Positions 10,595-20,602 of a DNA stretch of 64,000 bases are shown here, in pieces. Made by a program: the position numbers and the translations under genes. Location: NCBI GenBank assembly GCA_016713925.1, contig JADJOH010000007.1, forward strand, positions 793,501 to 857,500, written 5' to 3'. The DNA comes from Bacteroidota bacterium. Lineage in GTDB: Bacteria > Bacteroidota > Bacteroidia > AKYH767-A > OLB10. Numbering within the stretch: the first letter of the stretch is position 1; every line of letters starts with the position of its first letter. The notes beneath the pieces are model-generated. The model was given only the letters and a program-made list of their open reading frames with translations. It was not told where the DNA came from and ran no database searches.

Positions 10595-11687
10595 TTAGAG
10601 TGATGTATAAAGTTGCTTTAAGGTGAGGGCCATTGATTCAATAGAATATGCTTTAGCATATATTTTTCGTTGCACTATACGATCAGGCGAATTTTCTGTT
10701 TTTACATTCACACGTTGCGTAAAGAAGTGAAGTGAGCTCCTCTACCGATGAAACTATTGCTTGTGGATCGTTAGGTCGGATGATCTCTGTTAAGCCTCCT
10801 CCGTCTTCAAAAGCAATTACTTTTTTTCCTTGCTGATATGCTTCTATGGCAACAAGTCCGAATGCTTCTCCCTGTGATGGAGCTACGCAAATATCGCAAA
10901 CGGAAAGTAATGCACGGGAGTCACCATATCCGGGAAAGGAAATACGGTTTTCTGATTTTAACTGCTGTACTTGTTCCTTTAATGCCTGCTCTTCCGGGCC
11001 TTCACCAAGAATGATTAATCGGGCTTCCGGTAACTGGAGTTTGCAAAAAGCATCAATCAAACGGTCAAATCGTTTTACCTGAGCAAGTCTTCCGATGGCG
11101 ACAATAAGAAAGGTGCCTGGTTCTTTTGTGAATGAAGGATCTGCATTTACTTTGGTCGTATAGTCCGGTACTCCATTGTAAATTACTTTTGAAATTTTGG
11201 GGCGAACGCCAAAAAAATTTTTGGAAACATCTTCGCTGAATTTGGAATTGTATGTAATGGCATCGGTGAAATTATTCAGAAAGTACTGTTGCATTTTACG
11301 TACAACTTTATCATTCAAAGTTGCTGTCCTCCCAATACCGAAATTACCATGTTCTGTGTATATTATTTTTTTATGACTCTTATGTGCCGCCCATGCCAGA
11401 ACAGGATTGAAAGTGTGAAAATGAATGATATCATATTCCGATATAGCCTTTTTGCTTTTGCTGATTACCTCACGGTTCACTTGCAATCCGCCTTTAAAAC
11501 CGGCTATGAACATATTTATTTTCAATTGTAAAAAATCATGCATGAGTTCCCCTTCTTCTTTGGCTATCAATAAACCGACCTTCATCGTACTGTCTTTTTT
11601 CTGCTCTTCCAGAAGATGATACACAATCTTTCCAATTCCACCCATCCCGGCCGACCAAATCACATGTAGTACGCTAAGCGGAATCAT
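10595..11687 (-). CDS. Glycosyltransferase family 4 (C-terminus frameshifted)
   Basis: The gene opens with MIPLSVLHVIWSAGMGGIGK, whose GGIGK loop is typical of GT4 enzymes. It has YTEHGNFGIGR and the donor site E-x7-E (GEAFGLVAIEAYQQG). The uninterrupted frame ends at 10683 with an unusual Cys/Lys-rich tail. Shifting by one base near 10715-10735 gives RIVQRKIYAKAYSIESMALT and a stop at 10595, one base before the asnB start, which is a far more typical GT4 end. The full product is about 364 residues. It is the first gene of the leftmost transcription unit, with a 415-base spacer upstream. Confidence 0.78.
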
Positions 11688-12102
11688 CTGTGTTTTTACG
11701 TAATTTTATGTGTAATAGATACGTGGCTAGGAGTAGAATGGTCAATTCACATCATTCAATTGTGAAATAATTGAAAATTGGTTAATTTTAGCTCTAGTTA
11801 CATATTGCAATATTACAATTTGGAAAGGGAACATTTTATTGAGAAGAGGCTTTTTCTATCGTTTGTATAGGAACCTTAATATTGAGTTGATTTACAATAG
11901 GATAGTGATAATTAAAATACTTCTTTGAACAATAAGAAAATAGCAATTATTTTATATCAATCCTAAAATCGGATATCTAAAGATTGGACCTATGGGCCTA
12001 AAGGTGCAATTTGATCAATTTTTCCAGTTCACGCTTTCACAGGCAACTTTCACCAGAGGATTGTATTTCAAATATTGAAACTTGATTTCGTCAAGAGCAT
12101 TG
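11688..12102. other. Non-coding spacer, 415 bases
   Basis: This AT-rich stretch has no open frame with a credible start and no family resemblance on either strand. It must contain the promoter of the leftward glycosyltransferase/asnB unit, but I find no clear -33/-7 pair (no exact TAnnTTTG on the minus strand). No hairpin with a T-tract was seen. Confidence 0.5.
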
Positions 12103-13080
12103 TTAAATGACTTTTGCAGTTAAACTTGATATCATTGTCATAAAATTGGGTAAATGTTCCCGATTATAAACTTTCATCCGCTTTAAGAATTCGAATCTTT
12201 CCTTAACAATCTCTGAGGTATTATGTGTGATAGGGCAATAAAAATCAAACCTGTTTAGTTTATGCTGTAATTTAAAATAATTTCTTCCAAAAAGCGAAAG
12301 CATTGAGGGTAATAAAATTCCGGTCCTGCTATAATCTAATTTTTCGGCCTTCCACAGTTTCATGTTCTTGGAAATGACATATCTTTCCATCTCTGGAAGA
12401 AAAAGTGGACTTTTGATGAGTGTTTCTTGAATAAATGCATCGAATTGTGGTCCGAAATTGGAAACCCATTCGCGAATATCATTATCTGATGGAGGGGTCT
12501 GGAACCAGAATTGGATCCATTGTTTGAGTTGAAGTAAGGGAGAACTAATTGGGTTTTTTGAATCATTGAGCATTTGGAGGTCATATAAAAGTCCTTTCAT
12601 GTGCTGAAGTAAAGATCTGATTTTTATAACTTTATAGCTGTTTTGAATTTTTAAATCAATGTAGTTGATGATTATATATTCTATTGCCGTTTGAACTGAT
12701 AAGCTCCTTTCTTCTTCTTGAGTTCGGAGACGGTGGTAGGAAGATGGGGCACTGCCGAACAATAATTGCTGGTCACTCCAAAGATTAAAATGAGTGTTTT
12801 CAGTAAAATGTTTTTCCGAAATTGCCATGATCCCGTGTGTGAACAACACCTTTTGATGTTTAGGCAATGATTCAAAACCGTTTTTTAAGCACGTTACCCC
12901 ATTTTCGAAAACAAAAATTAAGTCGAGATCTGAAATTCCAGGGGTAGTAATGTTTCCGAATTTGTAAATAGCCTTTAGTCCATCCAGTTGCTTGTTCTTG
13001 TTTACTATACATGCAATTGTTTCGTCATATAACTGTCGTGTAATGGGACTGGGACGATCAATGAACTTATAGGTTAGCAT
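12103..13080 (-). CDS. Putative nucleotidyltransferase-fold protein in the exopolysaccharide locus
   Basis: I do not recognise a named family. The clearest signal is KFGN followed by GISDLDLIFVF at residues 48-58, which resembles the G[S/N]...SDxDL strand-turn of DNA polymerase beta-like nucleotidyltransferases, where the two Asp residues bind metal. The remaining 250 residues are mostly helical with many aromatic residues. An in-frame TTG start 24 bases upstream exists; the ATG at 13080 is preferred. No signal peptide or membrane segment is seen. The gene stands alone between two spacers, on the same strand as the polysaccharide genes. A second protein of the same length and similar motif lies 668 bases upstream. 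Substrate and role are unknown. Confidence 0.55.
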   Translation of the reverse strand: MLTYKFIDRPSPITRQLYDETIACIVNKNKQLDGLKAIYKFGNITTPGISDLDLIFVFENGVTCLKNGFESLPKHQKVLFTHGIMAISEKHFTENTHFNLWSDQQLLFGSAPSSYHRLRTQEEERSLSVQTAIEYIIINYIDLKIQNSYKVIKIRSLLQHMKGLLYDLQMLNDSKNPISSPLLQLKQWIQFWFQTPPSDNDIREWVSNFGPQFDAFIQETLIKSPLFLPEMERYVISKNMKLWKAEKLDYSRTGILLPSMLSLFGRNYFKLQHKLNRFDFYCPITHNTSEIVKERFEFLKRMKVYNREHLPNFMTMISSLTAKVI

Positions 13081-13747
13081 GTGTTTTTTACGAGGTGTTT
13101 TCAAAAGGTTACAAGAATTGATTCTTTCTTGTTCCTTTGGATTAAATTATATTTCGAATGGAAGTTGAACTTTGCTGGCTTTCACGGGCACTTCAATTAT
13201 ACTGATTTTTTTTATTTTTCTTGGAAATGTTTTACTTTAATCAGAATCTGCATTTCGCCTGTATGTATTATAGACGAGTATTAAAGAGATGCGTTGGTAT
13301 CAAATTGCGCGTGTTTGCGAAGTCTGGTAATAAAGCGTAATATAATGATTGTCTCTCTTGAAATTCAACGAATATGCCGTTTTTATAAATCATCATTTTC
13401 ACTTTTATTGAACAAAAATAACTTTTATACAGATCTTTCGAAAGATAATGAGTTTTTTCTTATTTTATTAACTGTATAAAATGAGGTATAATTAAAAAAA
13501 TGAACCATGGATACGATCTGAAATGGAATAAGATAACTTCTTGTGAGGAGTTTCCATCCATTAGACTGAGAGAGGAGGATACGTCTGGCGCATTCATAAA
13601 TTTCATGTCGGAATCCTAAAGCTCCTTCAAAAGAAATTTAGTGACTAAATGAACGATCGAAGTATTTAATCCCATTTAAGGAAGTTTTGGTGCAATCGTC
13701 CATATATGTCCTGATAACTGCTTATACTATACTATACTTTACATTAC
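13081..13747. other. Non-coding spacer, 667 bases
   Basis: This is the longest gene-free stretch of the locus, AT-rich and with stops in all frames. On the minus strand around 13435-13640 a frame stays open for about 70 codons but has no start near its beginning and no recognisable motif, so it is not called. A short TACTA/TATAC-type repetition lies near 13724-13740. I see no transposase remnant, inverted repeat or terminator. Confidence 0.5.
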
Positions 13748-14731
13748 TTAAAGGGCCCTGTTTAAATTTTGGCAAAGCTGAAAGGCTCTCAAGTACCATT
13801 CATTAGTCAATTTTATTTTAATTTCATGTGGTATAGAAGGGGCTAATGCCGAAATATAAATACCGGATTTTCTAAACCTATGAAAGAGAGAAAGACTAAA
13901 GTTCATAGAAGGTTGTTTCCACTGAAGCCTAAATGTACTTATTTCATTTAATATTTTCTGGTCGATAGTTTCGAAATGCATCTCAAGAAATTTAAAACTC
14001 TCTTTCTTCATAAAGGTACGATGGTGTTTTGCCTGAAGAAATAAAGAAGGTAAAAGTAACATTTCACTGCAAAATATTTTAAACTTGAAGAGGTCATTCG
14101 GTTGTTTATTGCATTTCTTTTCAATGGATTTTATAACACTGTCAAACCCTTTTTTATAATTTTGATTACTATTTATAATATTAACCTTTAAAGGTTGAGA
14201 AAAGGATGGATAAATTACTTTTCCTGTACTCAACAATTCAAGAGGAAATTGTGCATCCGGATAATCTGAAAAATCATTTTGAAGAAATACTTTCCATCCA
14301 TGATGTTGCAAAGCGTCTTGATTAAACATCATTCGTTCAGTTTCGGCAATAAGTTTTCGCAATTGTCTAAGGTCAACGATATTTTTTAGTTTGGTTTCGT
14401 CAATCAATAATATGCAATCAAAGTCACTATAACTGATTTCCTCTGATGAGGATATGCTTCCATGTAATATTGCCATGCATACAGTTGCTAATTTGGCCTC
14501 TGAAATTTGTGCTGCAATTTTATTTGCCACCGGATTTTTTCCATTATAAATTTCAGGCTGAATTAGGGTTGTAAAGGGGTGATTACTCCGAATTATTGAT
14601 GGTACTGCTTGTAATAAATTATTCTCAATTCCTCTATTCGAATAGTTCTTTTTCACTAAGCTTAACAACCTGTCGACCTTGCGAACAGATCCTTTTTCAA
14701 GGTAAAGTTTTAAGTCTTTTCCGACAGTCAT
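13748..14731 (-). CDS. Putative nucleotidyltransferase-fold protein, second copy
   Basis: This 327-residue protein carries LHGS at residues 89-92 followed by YSDFDCILLI at 101-110. The GS-x(n)-SDxD pattern is that of the polymerase-beta nucleotidyltransferase superfamily. A later FLQNDFSDY could supply the third acidic residue, which is not evident in the neighbouring copy. The C-terminal half is helical. The ATG overlaps the stop of the upstream glycosyltransferase (ATGA, 14728-14731), so it is translationally coupled to polysaccharide genes. Possible roles include transfer of a nucleotide or phosphoryl group to a sugar or protein, or a substrate-binding pseudoenzyme. None can be chosen from sequence. 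Confidence 0.55.
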   Translation of the reverse strand: MTVGKDLKLYLEKGSVRKVDRLLSLVKKNYSNRGIENNLLQAVPSIIRSNHPFTTLIQPEIYNGKNPVANKIAAQISEAKLATVCMAILHGSISSSEEISYSDFDCILLIDETKLKNIVDLRQLRKLIAETERMMFNQDALQHHGWKVFLQNDFSDYPDAQFPLELLSTGKVIYPSFSQPLKVNIINSNQNYKKGFDSVIKSIEKKCNKQPNDLFKFKIFCSEMLLLPSLFLQAKHHRTFMKKESFKFLEMHFETIDQKILNEISTFRLQWKQPSMNFSLSLFHRFRKSGIYISALAPSIPHEIKIKLTNEWYLRAFQLCQNLNRAL

Positions 14732-15912
14732 GAGGCGAATTGTTGTAATAAGCGCGCAGCCACTTTTTTAAAAGTGATTTCTTTGACATCTCTTGCAGCC
14801 TGTTCAGCTTTTCTTTTCGCTATTTCAGGGCACTCAATTGCAAAACGGATACTTTCTGCCAGCGCTTCACTGTTTTCAGGGGTGGTGAAAATACAATTGC
14901 TCTCATTTAGTAAATCAGCGGTTGCCGGATAATCAGGAGTGATTATAACATTCCCGGTTAGCATATATTCGCAAAGTTTATTCGGCAAGTTATACCGAAC
15001 ATCATGTCCCTGATGAGTGTAGTAGGAAAGCAATACATCTGCTGCATACTGATAAAGTTTTATTTTTTGATAATCGTAAATATAACCGGTGAAAACAACA
15101 TTAGATATTCCTTTGCTTTTACAATAGTCTTCCCAGAAAGCGACAGTTTCCGGCTTACCTCCTGTAAAAAGGAAAGTATAATATGGTAGTAATGCGGCTG
15201 CCCCAAGGATGTACTTTGTTTCTTTATCGTAGCTTAATCCTAATTTACCGGTATAAGCGATGAGCGTTGAAGAAGTTTCGGGAAACTGAATTTCTCGTCT
15301 GGCTTCTTCTCTTGAGATTTTTTCACTGGCTTGGAATTCAGTTATTGGATTTAAAGTATATGCGCCTTCAGCGCTACTTCGTCCACTCACTTTTAATAGC
15401 TCATTCAGAATGGAACTATTAGTTGCGAGAAGAAAATCTGACTTCTTATAAATCGACTGATGAACCATTCGGGTTTGAAAGTCATGTGCCCAATGAATGA
15501 GAAGTGCTGACTTGAATTTTCTTGGGAAGAGTTTACGAAGAAGAAAGAGTGGGCGTAGCAAATGGGTACTTCTGCTTATGATATAAACACTTGAATTGTT
15601 TTTGTTTTTTTTAAGAATGGATAGTACTTTCAATGTGGAGTACCATATCAGCCAAAGTAAATGCTTACTCCCGTGTACATCATCTTTGAATCGGGTAGGG
15701 AGGTAGTGAATATGAAGTGCGGCAAGTAGACCATATGTTTCATGTACATCTTCTATTAGAATGTTATCTTTTCGTTCAACATAGGGGACAATAAGATGAG
15801 TTTCGCAGCCATTTTGTGCAAAGCCTTCCGAAAAACGTACATCACTGACCTGGTTAGTCCTTGGTCTCAGTATGTCATATGGAGACAGGTATATAACTAC
15901 AGGCAATTCCAT
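14728..15912 (-). CDS. Glycosyltransferase (GT4-like, GT-B fold)
   Basis: This protein of about 394 residues has a GT-B layout. The N-terminal domain contains YLSPYDILRPRTNQVSDVRF. The C-terminal domain contains IAYTGKLGLSYDKETKYIL, VVFTGYIYDYQKIKLYQYAADVLLSYY and NKLCEYMLTGNVIITP, where the final Glu aligns with the second Glu of the GT4 signature. I start at ATG 15912, one base after the upstream stop. An ATG at 15933 would overlap the methyltransferase gene by 20 bases. It probably acts on the same lipid-linked intermediate as the other transferases. Donor unknown. Confidence 0.75.
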   Translation of the reverse strand: MELPVVIYLSPYDILRPRTNQVSDVRFSEGFAQNGCETHLIVPYVERKDNILIEDVHETYGLLAALHIHYLPTRFKDDVHGSKHLLWLIWYSTLKVLSILKKNKNNSSVYIISRSTHLLRPLFLLRKLFPRKFKSALLIHWAHDFQTRMVHQSIYKKSDFLLATNSSILNELLKVSGRSSAEGAYTLNPITEFQASEKISREEARREIQFPETSSTLIAYTGKLGLSYDKETKYILGAAALLPYYTFLFTGGKPETVAFWEDYCKSKGISNVVFTGYIYDYQKIKLYQYAADVLLSYYTHQGHDVRYNLPNKLCEYMLTGNVIITPDYPATADLLNESNCIFTTPENSEALAESIRFAIECPEIAKRKAEQAARDVKEITFKKVAARLLQQFAS

Positions 15913-15913
15913 T

Positions 15914-16660
15914 TTATTCAGGAGAAATGGCACAACCGCCTTTGTTGAACATTAATGCTTTCCATGAGGTGTTTTGAACAAATTCAACAAAAGCTTTGTT
16001 TTTATGTACATCATCACTTATCAGTAATCCTCCTGGTCTAATAAATGGAGTGGAAGTTTCATATTCAAATTTCATGTGTTCATAGCTATGATCACTATCA
16101 TGAAAGAAAATATCGATTTTCCCAAGTCTTTTCAGAAGCGCCGGTAAAATCTCCTGTGCATATCCTAAATGAAGTTCCCATTTTGATTTTAATGTGTCAG
16201 GTACCATCCATCCTGTGGAAGGTTGTGTTTGTTGGAAATTATAGGCGCTGTTGGTGTCATTATTAGGTAGGTCAATGGAATGGAGTTTGCCTTTTTTATT
16301 TAGGTGCATTGCATTTAAGATAATCCATGTAGAAGAACCATGTGCTACACCGGTCTCTACCATAATGTCTGGCTGCAAAACACGGACACAACACCATATC
16401 CATTTTCCGAATGTAGTGTTCAAACTATTACCAACGATTAAGTTATGAGTATTTTTATTTGGAGGAAGAAGAATCCCCTTTTCCAGGTCATTCAATGCAT
16501 TTATCCATAATGATTTATGAAATTTTTTGCCAAGAAGGTGTTTCGCAGATTCAAGAATGATGGCCCTATGTAAAAATTTTTTGTTTCCTAAATAAAAAGA
16601 AATTGCGGCTAAAGGATATTTAAGGGCTATTGCTTTTTGACTAGCGTGTAAGATGCTCAT
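15914..16660 (-). CDS. Class I SAM-dependent methyltransferase
   Basis: The 248-residue protein has a Rossmann-type SAM site: VETGVAHGSSTW at residues 101-112 supplies the acidic loop and glycine turn, LHSIDLP at 126-132 the ribose-binding acid, and FFHDSDHSYEHM at 185-196 a later conserved strand. The pattern is that of the Methyltransferase_24/cephalosporin-hydroxylase-like group, common in glycan and antibiotic gene clusters. It may O-methylate a sugar of the repeat unit. Gene spacing (53 bases to Wzx, 1 base to the next transferase) supports one operon. Substrate unknown. Confidence 0.75.
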   Translation of the reverse strand: MSILHASQKAIALKYPLAAISFYLGNKKFLHRAIILESAKHLLGKKFHKSLWINALNDLEKGILLPPNKNTHNLIVGNSLNTTFGKWIWCCVRVLQPDIMVETGVAHGSSTWIILNAMHLNKKGKLHSIDLPNNDTNSAYNFQQTQPSTGWMVPDTLKSKWELHLGYAQEILPALLKRLGKIDIFFHDSDHSYEHMKFEYETSTPFIRPGGLLISDDVHKNKAFVEFVQNTSWKALMFNKGGCAISPE

Positions 16661-16713
16661 GGATTTGGGCGAATTGTTGTATAAATTTTAAGGAGATTAA
16701 TTGGTATTTTTGA

Positions 16714-18072
16714 TTAGGTGATAGGTTGCAAACTATTATTTTTATTTAGATATAGGATACCAGTTTGAATAAATCGAAAGTTAATATACAGATTTGCAGC
16801 AAGTAATCCGAGTGCAACACCGGTAGATTTAAATTCATGAACTAATAACATTGCAGTAATGCCACCGATAAGGATAGCGGATAAATATACAAGGAATCTT
16901 TTTTTTATTAACCCCAAACTTTGAATTAACGGCAAAGCCCAGAAAAAAACAGAGCCCTGTACTGCGCAAATGAGTAAAATGAAGAACGGTTCCGAAGCCG
17001 GTTCGAAAGCTGGTCCGTAAAGTAATGTGATAAGTTCTGATTTAATGAAGTAGGCTAAGGTCAAAAATAATAAAGCTGGAAGAATTACGACACGGGTGAT
17101 GCTATTGAGCATGATGCGCACTTTGCCATAAACCTTGTCCGCAATTAAATGTGATAGTTGAGGAAATACTGAAGAGGCAAGGGGGTCGCTGAGTGTAAGT
17201 ACTGAATAAGCTAACTTTTTTGCAGTTGAATAATAGGCAACATCACTTAAACTTCCCATGTACCCAAGCAAGAGTACATCGCCCTGATTCATGAAAACTT
17301 TAAGTGTACTGCTAAATGAGTTTCCGAAAATATATTGTAAATATTCTTTTCTCTGGCTTTTTATTAGGTGCATACCGGAGGATAGGTAGGGTCGTAATTC
17401 AGGTAAAAGTTCCCGGTAAGCTGCAATATTGCATGTAAAGCTATTGATTACTTTGCTCAGAATGGTTGCCGTAAAGAAGGCTTTTAAGTCAGGTCCGTAA
17501 ACATACAATGTGATGATAATTATAATAACTTCAATTGTATCCATAATCATTTGAATTACGGAATTGATTTTGAATTTATAAAATAACTTAAGACTTGCTT
17601 TAGATATGGCATCAATAAAAGTCAATCCGTTTGAAAAGGCAAAGGCGATAACGTAAAATGTTAAATCTGGGCCCTTAATGAAAGTTTCATAGGAGATACT
17701 TACCATACCACCGAGTAATAGAACGGATAGGAGTGCTGAGCCCATACTCAGCAGTAAACTGAATTTTATTACTGAAACCACTTTGTCCTTGCTTCCTTCA
17801 GAATTGTATTGAGCTCCAAATCGGATCAATCCCATTGAAATATTTAGACGTAAGAACTCTTGTGTGGTGAGGATAAAGGCAATTGCAAGCGTATAAGTTC
17901 CTAATAATTCGGCTCCCAGTATCCGGGTAATAAGGATCATTTTTATAAATGCAAAAGCAGTACCCAGTCCATTAGAGAGAAAGACCCATGAACTGTTTTT
18001 AAAAAGATTTTTCGATTCAGGATCGAATCTTCTTTTCAGACTTTTATACTTTTCGCGTACTTTTGCCTTCAC
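16714..18072 (-). CDS. wzx: Wzx-type polysaccharide flippase (MATE/MVF superfamily)
   Basis: This 452-residue protein has about 12-14 transmembrane helices and a basic cytoplasmic N-terminus of 25 residues. The segment GTAFAFIKMILITRILGAELLG is the characteristic first-helix motif of polysaccharide transporters, where Arg and Leu-Gly follow the helix. It would flip undecaprenyl-linked repeat units across the inner membrane. It lies 30 bases downstream of the Wzc gene, which matches a Wzx/Wzy-dependent assembly line together with Wza and Wzc. Confidence 0.82.
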   Translation of the reverse strand: MKAKVREKYKSLKRRFDPESKNLFKNSSWVFLSNGLGTAFAFIKMILITRILGAELLGTYTLAIAFILTTQEFLRLNISMGLIRFGAQYNSEGSKDKVVSVIKFSLLLSMGSALLSVLLLGGMVSISYETFIKGPDLTFYVIAFAFSNGLTFIDAISKASLKLFYKFKINSVIQMIMDTIEVIIIIITLYVYGPDLKAFFTATILSKVINSFTCNIAAYRELLPELRPYLSSGMHLIKSQRKEYLQYIFGNSFSSTLKVFMNQGDVLLLGYMGSLSDVAYYSTAKKLAYSVLTLSDPLASSVFPQLSHLIADKVYGKVRIMLNSITRVVILPALLFLTLAYFIKSELITLLYGPAFEPASEPFFILLICAVQGSVFFWALPLIQSLGLIKKRFLVYLSAILIGGITAMLLVHEFKSTGVALGLLAANLYINFRFIQTGILYLNKNNSLQPIT

Positions 18073-18102
18073 AGGTTAATTTCAATTCGCCTGTCAGAAG
18101 TG

Positions 18103-20580
18103 TCAAGCTTTTTTTCTTTTTTTACCGAATATTGATTTAAATGTAGCTTTGATACCACTTTCTTTACTGTCTTCTTCATAATAACCATAGCCATAACCAT
18201 ATCCATATCCGTACCCATAAGAGTATTCATACCCATAACCGTAACTTCTGTTATTGGCCTTCATCGCATTTAAAATGACACATAAATTTTTTAGCTTTCC
18301 CTCATTGTAAAGTTTATTTACGAAACTCAGATGATGCCGTCGAGTTACGCCCTGTCGAACAACATATATGTTGATGTCAGTATATTTTGAAAGCACCATT
18401 GCGTCGGTAATTAAACCAACGGGTGGAGTGTCAAGAATGATATTTGCGTAATTGGCTTTTAAATAATTGAACAAAATATCCATCTTGGGAGAAATGATAA
18501 GTTCAGATGGATTGGGTGGTTTTGGACCAGATAAGATAATATCAAGATTAGGAATAGTGCCGGAATTTTGGATGACATCATTTTCAGAGGCTATTCCAAT
18601 CAAGTAATTGCTCAATCCAATTTCACTCGTAAAATCAAAGCCAACGGTAATTTTTGGCTTGCGCAGGTCACAGCCCACTAAAATAGTTTTTCGTCCAGAC
18701 ATTGCAAGCATTACTGCTAAATTCAATGAACAAAAACTTTTACCTTCCGAACTTATGGACGAAGTAACCATTATGATATTCTGATCCTTATTAGGATTGA
18801 AATATTGCAAATTAGTTCGAATGGATCGAAAAGCTTCTGATATATGTGAGTTTGGTTTTTCAGTAACCACTAAGTTCGATTTCGATGCACTTAAGCCAAT
18901 CATCCCAAGCATTGGAATATTAGTCAATCTTTCCAAATCGTAACGGTCAAGAATTTTATCATTCAACAGATCTCTGCTGTAGATGAGAATGCCAGGAATT
19001 AAAAGCCCTAATATGATTGCGATGGAATAGCTTAAACTTTTAACAGGTTTCAATGGTTTGAAAAATGTACGGGAACTGTCAACAACACGGTTATCAGCTG
19101 TTGTAGATGCAAGTATTATGGCTGTTTCGGCTCTCTTTTGTAATAAGTAGGAGTATAATGTTTCTTTGATATTAGAGCCTCTCATGAGTGTTTGCAATTC
19201 GCGTTGTGCTCCCGGAAGTAACCGTAGTTTTCCCTGCACTTGTCCTTTTTGCAACATGGCCTCATTCAATGAGGATTTCAGTCCATTACGTAAACTTTTT
19301 ACGTTCTCCAGTAACGCTGATTTAGTATTCAGGATTTCAATATTTAATCCAATTAACAAAGGGTTTTCCTGTTTGGCAAGGTTCAATTGAGATTTTCTCT
19401 TGTTTTCCAACTCATTCATCTTTAAAATAAGATTAGTAAGTAAGGGGTCATTTACTAATATACTTCCCGGGGAAATATTGCCGGATAGTTCCTTGCCTTG
19501 TGCGACATACCGCTCTAAATAATCGAGAAATGAAATTTGAACCTGTAATTCTGAAATTTTCGCGTCAAAATTTTTAACGCTTTCCAGGAATGAACTCGCT
19601 TCAACACTTAAATCGGTGATTCCTTTTGTTACCCTGAATCGCTCTACATTGGCTTCGCTGAGATCAATTTCATCTGTCAGTAAGGCAACCTGTTCATCAA
19701 TAAATTTTAATGTATTAACTGCGTATTCATTCTTTAGTTCAATGCCTTTTGCTATGTAAAAGTCAAAAAGCCGGTTTAGAAAATCTTCGTTTTTACTAGG
19801 TACTGGTCCTTGTATAGAAGCCTGTAATATATTAGACATTTTACTGATTTTATCAACCTTTAAGGCGGTTTGGTAAACAACAGTGATGTTCTCGATCGAA
19901 TTGAACCGAATGAAAAAATTTCGCTTGTCGTAGGACGTTGTATTATAGCTTTCATCCTTGAATTTATCGGTCTTGACAATTTTGAAAATTCCGATTTTAG
20001 TATTTACCTTTTTGTCAAAGAGGTAGTATCCGATCTGATAACCACTCGGATGACTATAACTTAATTTATATTTCCTGCTATCCAGAATTTCAATATTCAG
20101 TAAAGTGCTGTTGGCAATTGTATATAATGTGTCTTCAACGAGATGAATCGGTGTTTCTTTGTAAATTTCCGAAGTTTTTATTTCTCCTTTAAGAAAGTAA
20201 CTTTTGTCGTAGCCTAAATCGTTCAGTGTTTTATAAATGAGCTCTCTGGATCGTATTATTCCAATTTCAGTCTCAATGCCCCCTTCTGAATTGAACTGAT
20301 TTAATTGTGAAAGCAGATCATCACCATTGTACTTTTTATTGTCGTCTTTAATAAGTACTGTGCAACTCGTGAAATAAATGGGTGTAGCATACCAATTGTA
20401 AAAATAAGCCGTAATGATTCCCAGAGTAAGCGTATAGATATATAAATACCAATGACGGAGGAAATATTTATGGAATAAAAATTTGAGGTTGATTTGATTG
20501 TGAGTTTCACCGGCTCCAATTGCTTGTTGCTGGTTGGGATAGTTGTATTGAGGCGGTTGTGCTTTAGCTTCGTTGCTCAT
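18103..20580 (-). CDS. wzc: Wzc-like polysaccharide co-polymerase and tyrosine autokinase
   Basis: The 825-residue protein has a Wzz domain between two membrane segments (around residues 45-65 and 510-530), a long periplasmic coiled-coil region, then a BY-kinase domain with Walker A SSISSEGKS, Walker A' ILVGCDLRKP and Walker B NIILDTPPVG. The tail (779-805) contains 12 tyrosines in GY-rich repetition and ends in a basic stretch, KKRKKA. In Wzc proteins this tail is autophosphorylated and controls assembly of the kinase ring, which sets chain length. Here the cluster is unusually regular. The start lies 22 bases after the Wza stop. No cognate low-molecular-weight phosphatase is seen in the window. 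Confidence 0.9.
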   Translation of the reverse strand: MSNEAKAQPPQYNYPNQQQAIGAGETHNQINLKFLFHKYFLRHWYLYIYTLTLGIITAYFYNWYATPIYFTSCTVLIKDDNKKYNGDDLLSQLNQFNSEGGIETEIGIIRSRELIYKTLNDLGYDKSYFLKGEIKTSEIYKETPIHLVEDTLYTIANSTLLNIEILDSRKYKLSYSHPSGYQIGYYLFDKKVNTKIGIFKIVKTDKFKDESYNTTSYDKRNFFIRFNSIENITVVYQTALKVDKISKMSNILQASIQGPVPSKNEDFLNRLFDFYIAKGIELKNEYAVNTLKFIDEQVALLTDEIDLSEANVERFRVTKGITDLSVEASSFLESVKNFDAKISELQVQISFLDYLERYVAQGKELSGNISPGSILVNDPLLTNLILKMNELENKRKSQLNLAKQENPLLIGLNIEILNTKSALLENVKSLRNGLKSSLNEAMLQKGQVQGKLRLLPGAQRELQTLMRGSNIKETLYSYLLQKRAETAIILASTTADNRVVDSSRTFFKPLKPVKSLSYSIAIILGLLIPGILIYSRDLLNDKILDRYDLERLTNIPMLGMIGLSASKSNLVVTEKPNSHISEAFRSIRTNLQYFNPNKDQNIIMVTSSISSEGKSFCSLNLAVMLAMSGRKTILVGCDLRKPKITVGFDFTSEIGLSNYLIGIASENDVIQNSGTIPNLDIILSGPKPPNPSELIISPKMDILFNYLKANYANIILDTPPVGLITDAMVLSKYTDINIYVVRQGVTRRHHLSFVNKLYNEGKLKNLCVILNAMKANNRSYGYGYEYSYGYGYGYGYGYGYYEEDSKESGIKATFKSIFGKKRKKA

Positions 20581-20602
20581 TTGTATTTGAAAATAAATTG
20601 TT

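Noticed and set aside
13081..13479. Small plus-strand open frames of 61-67 codons in the spacer
   Set aside because: Phe/Tyr/Ile-rich translations of AT-rich DNA without start context or recognisable motif.
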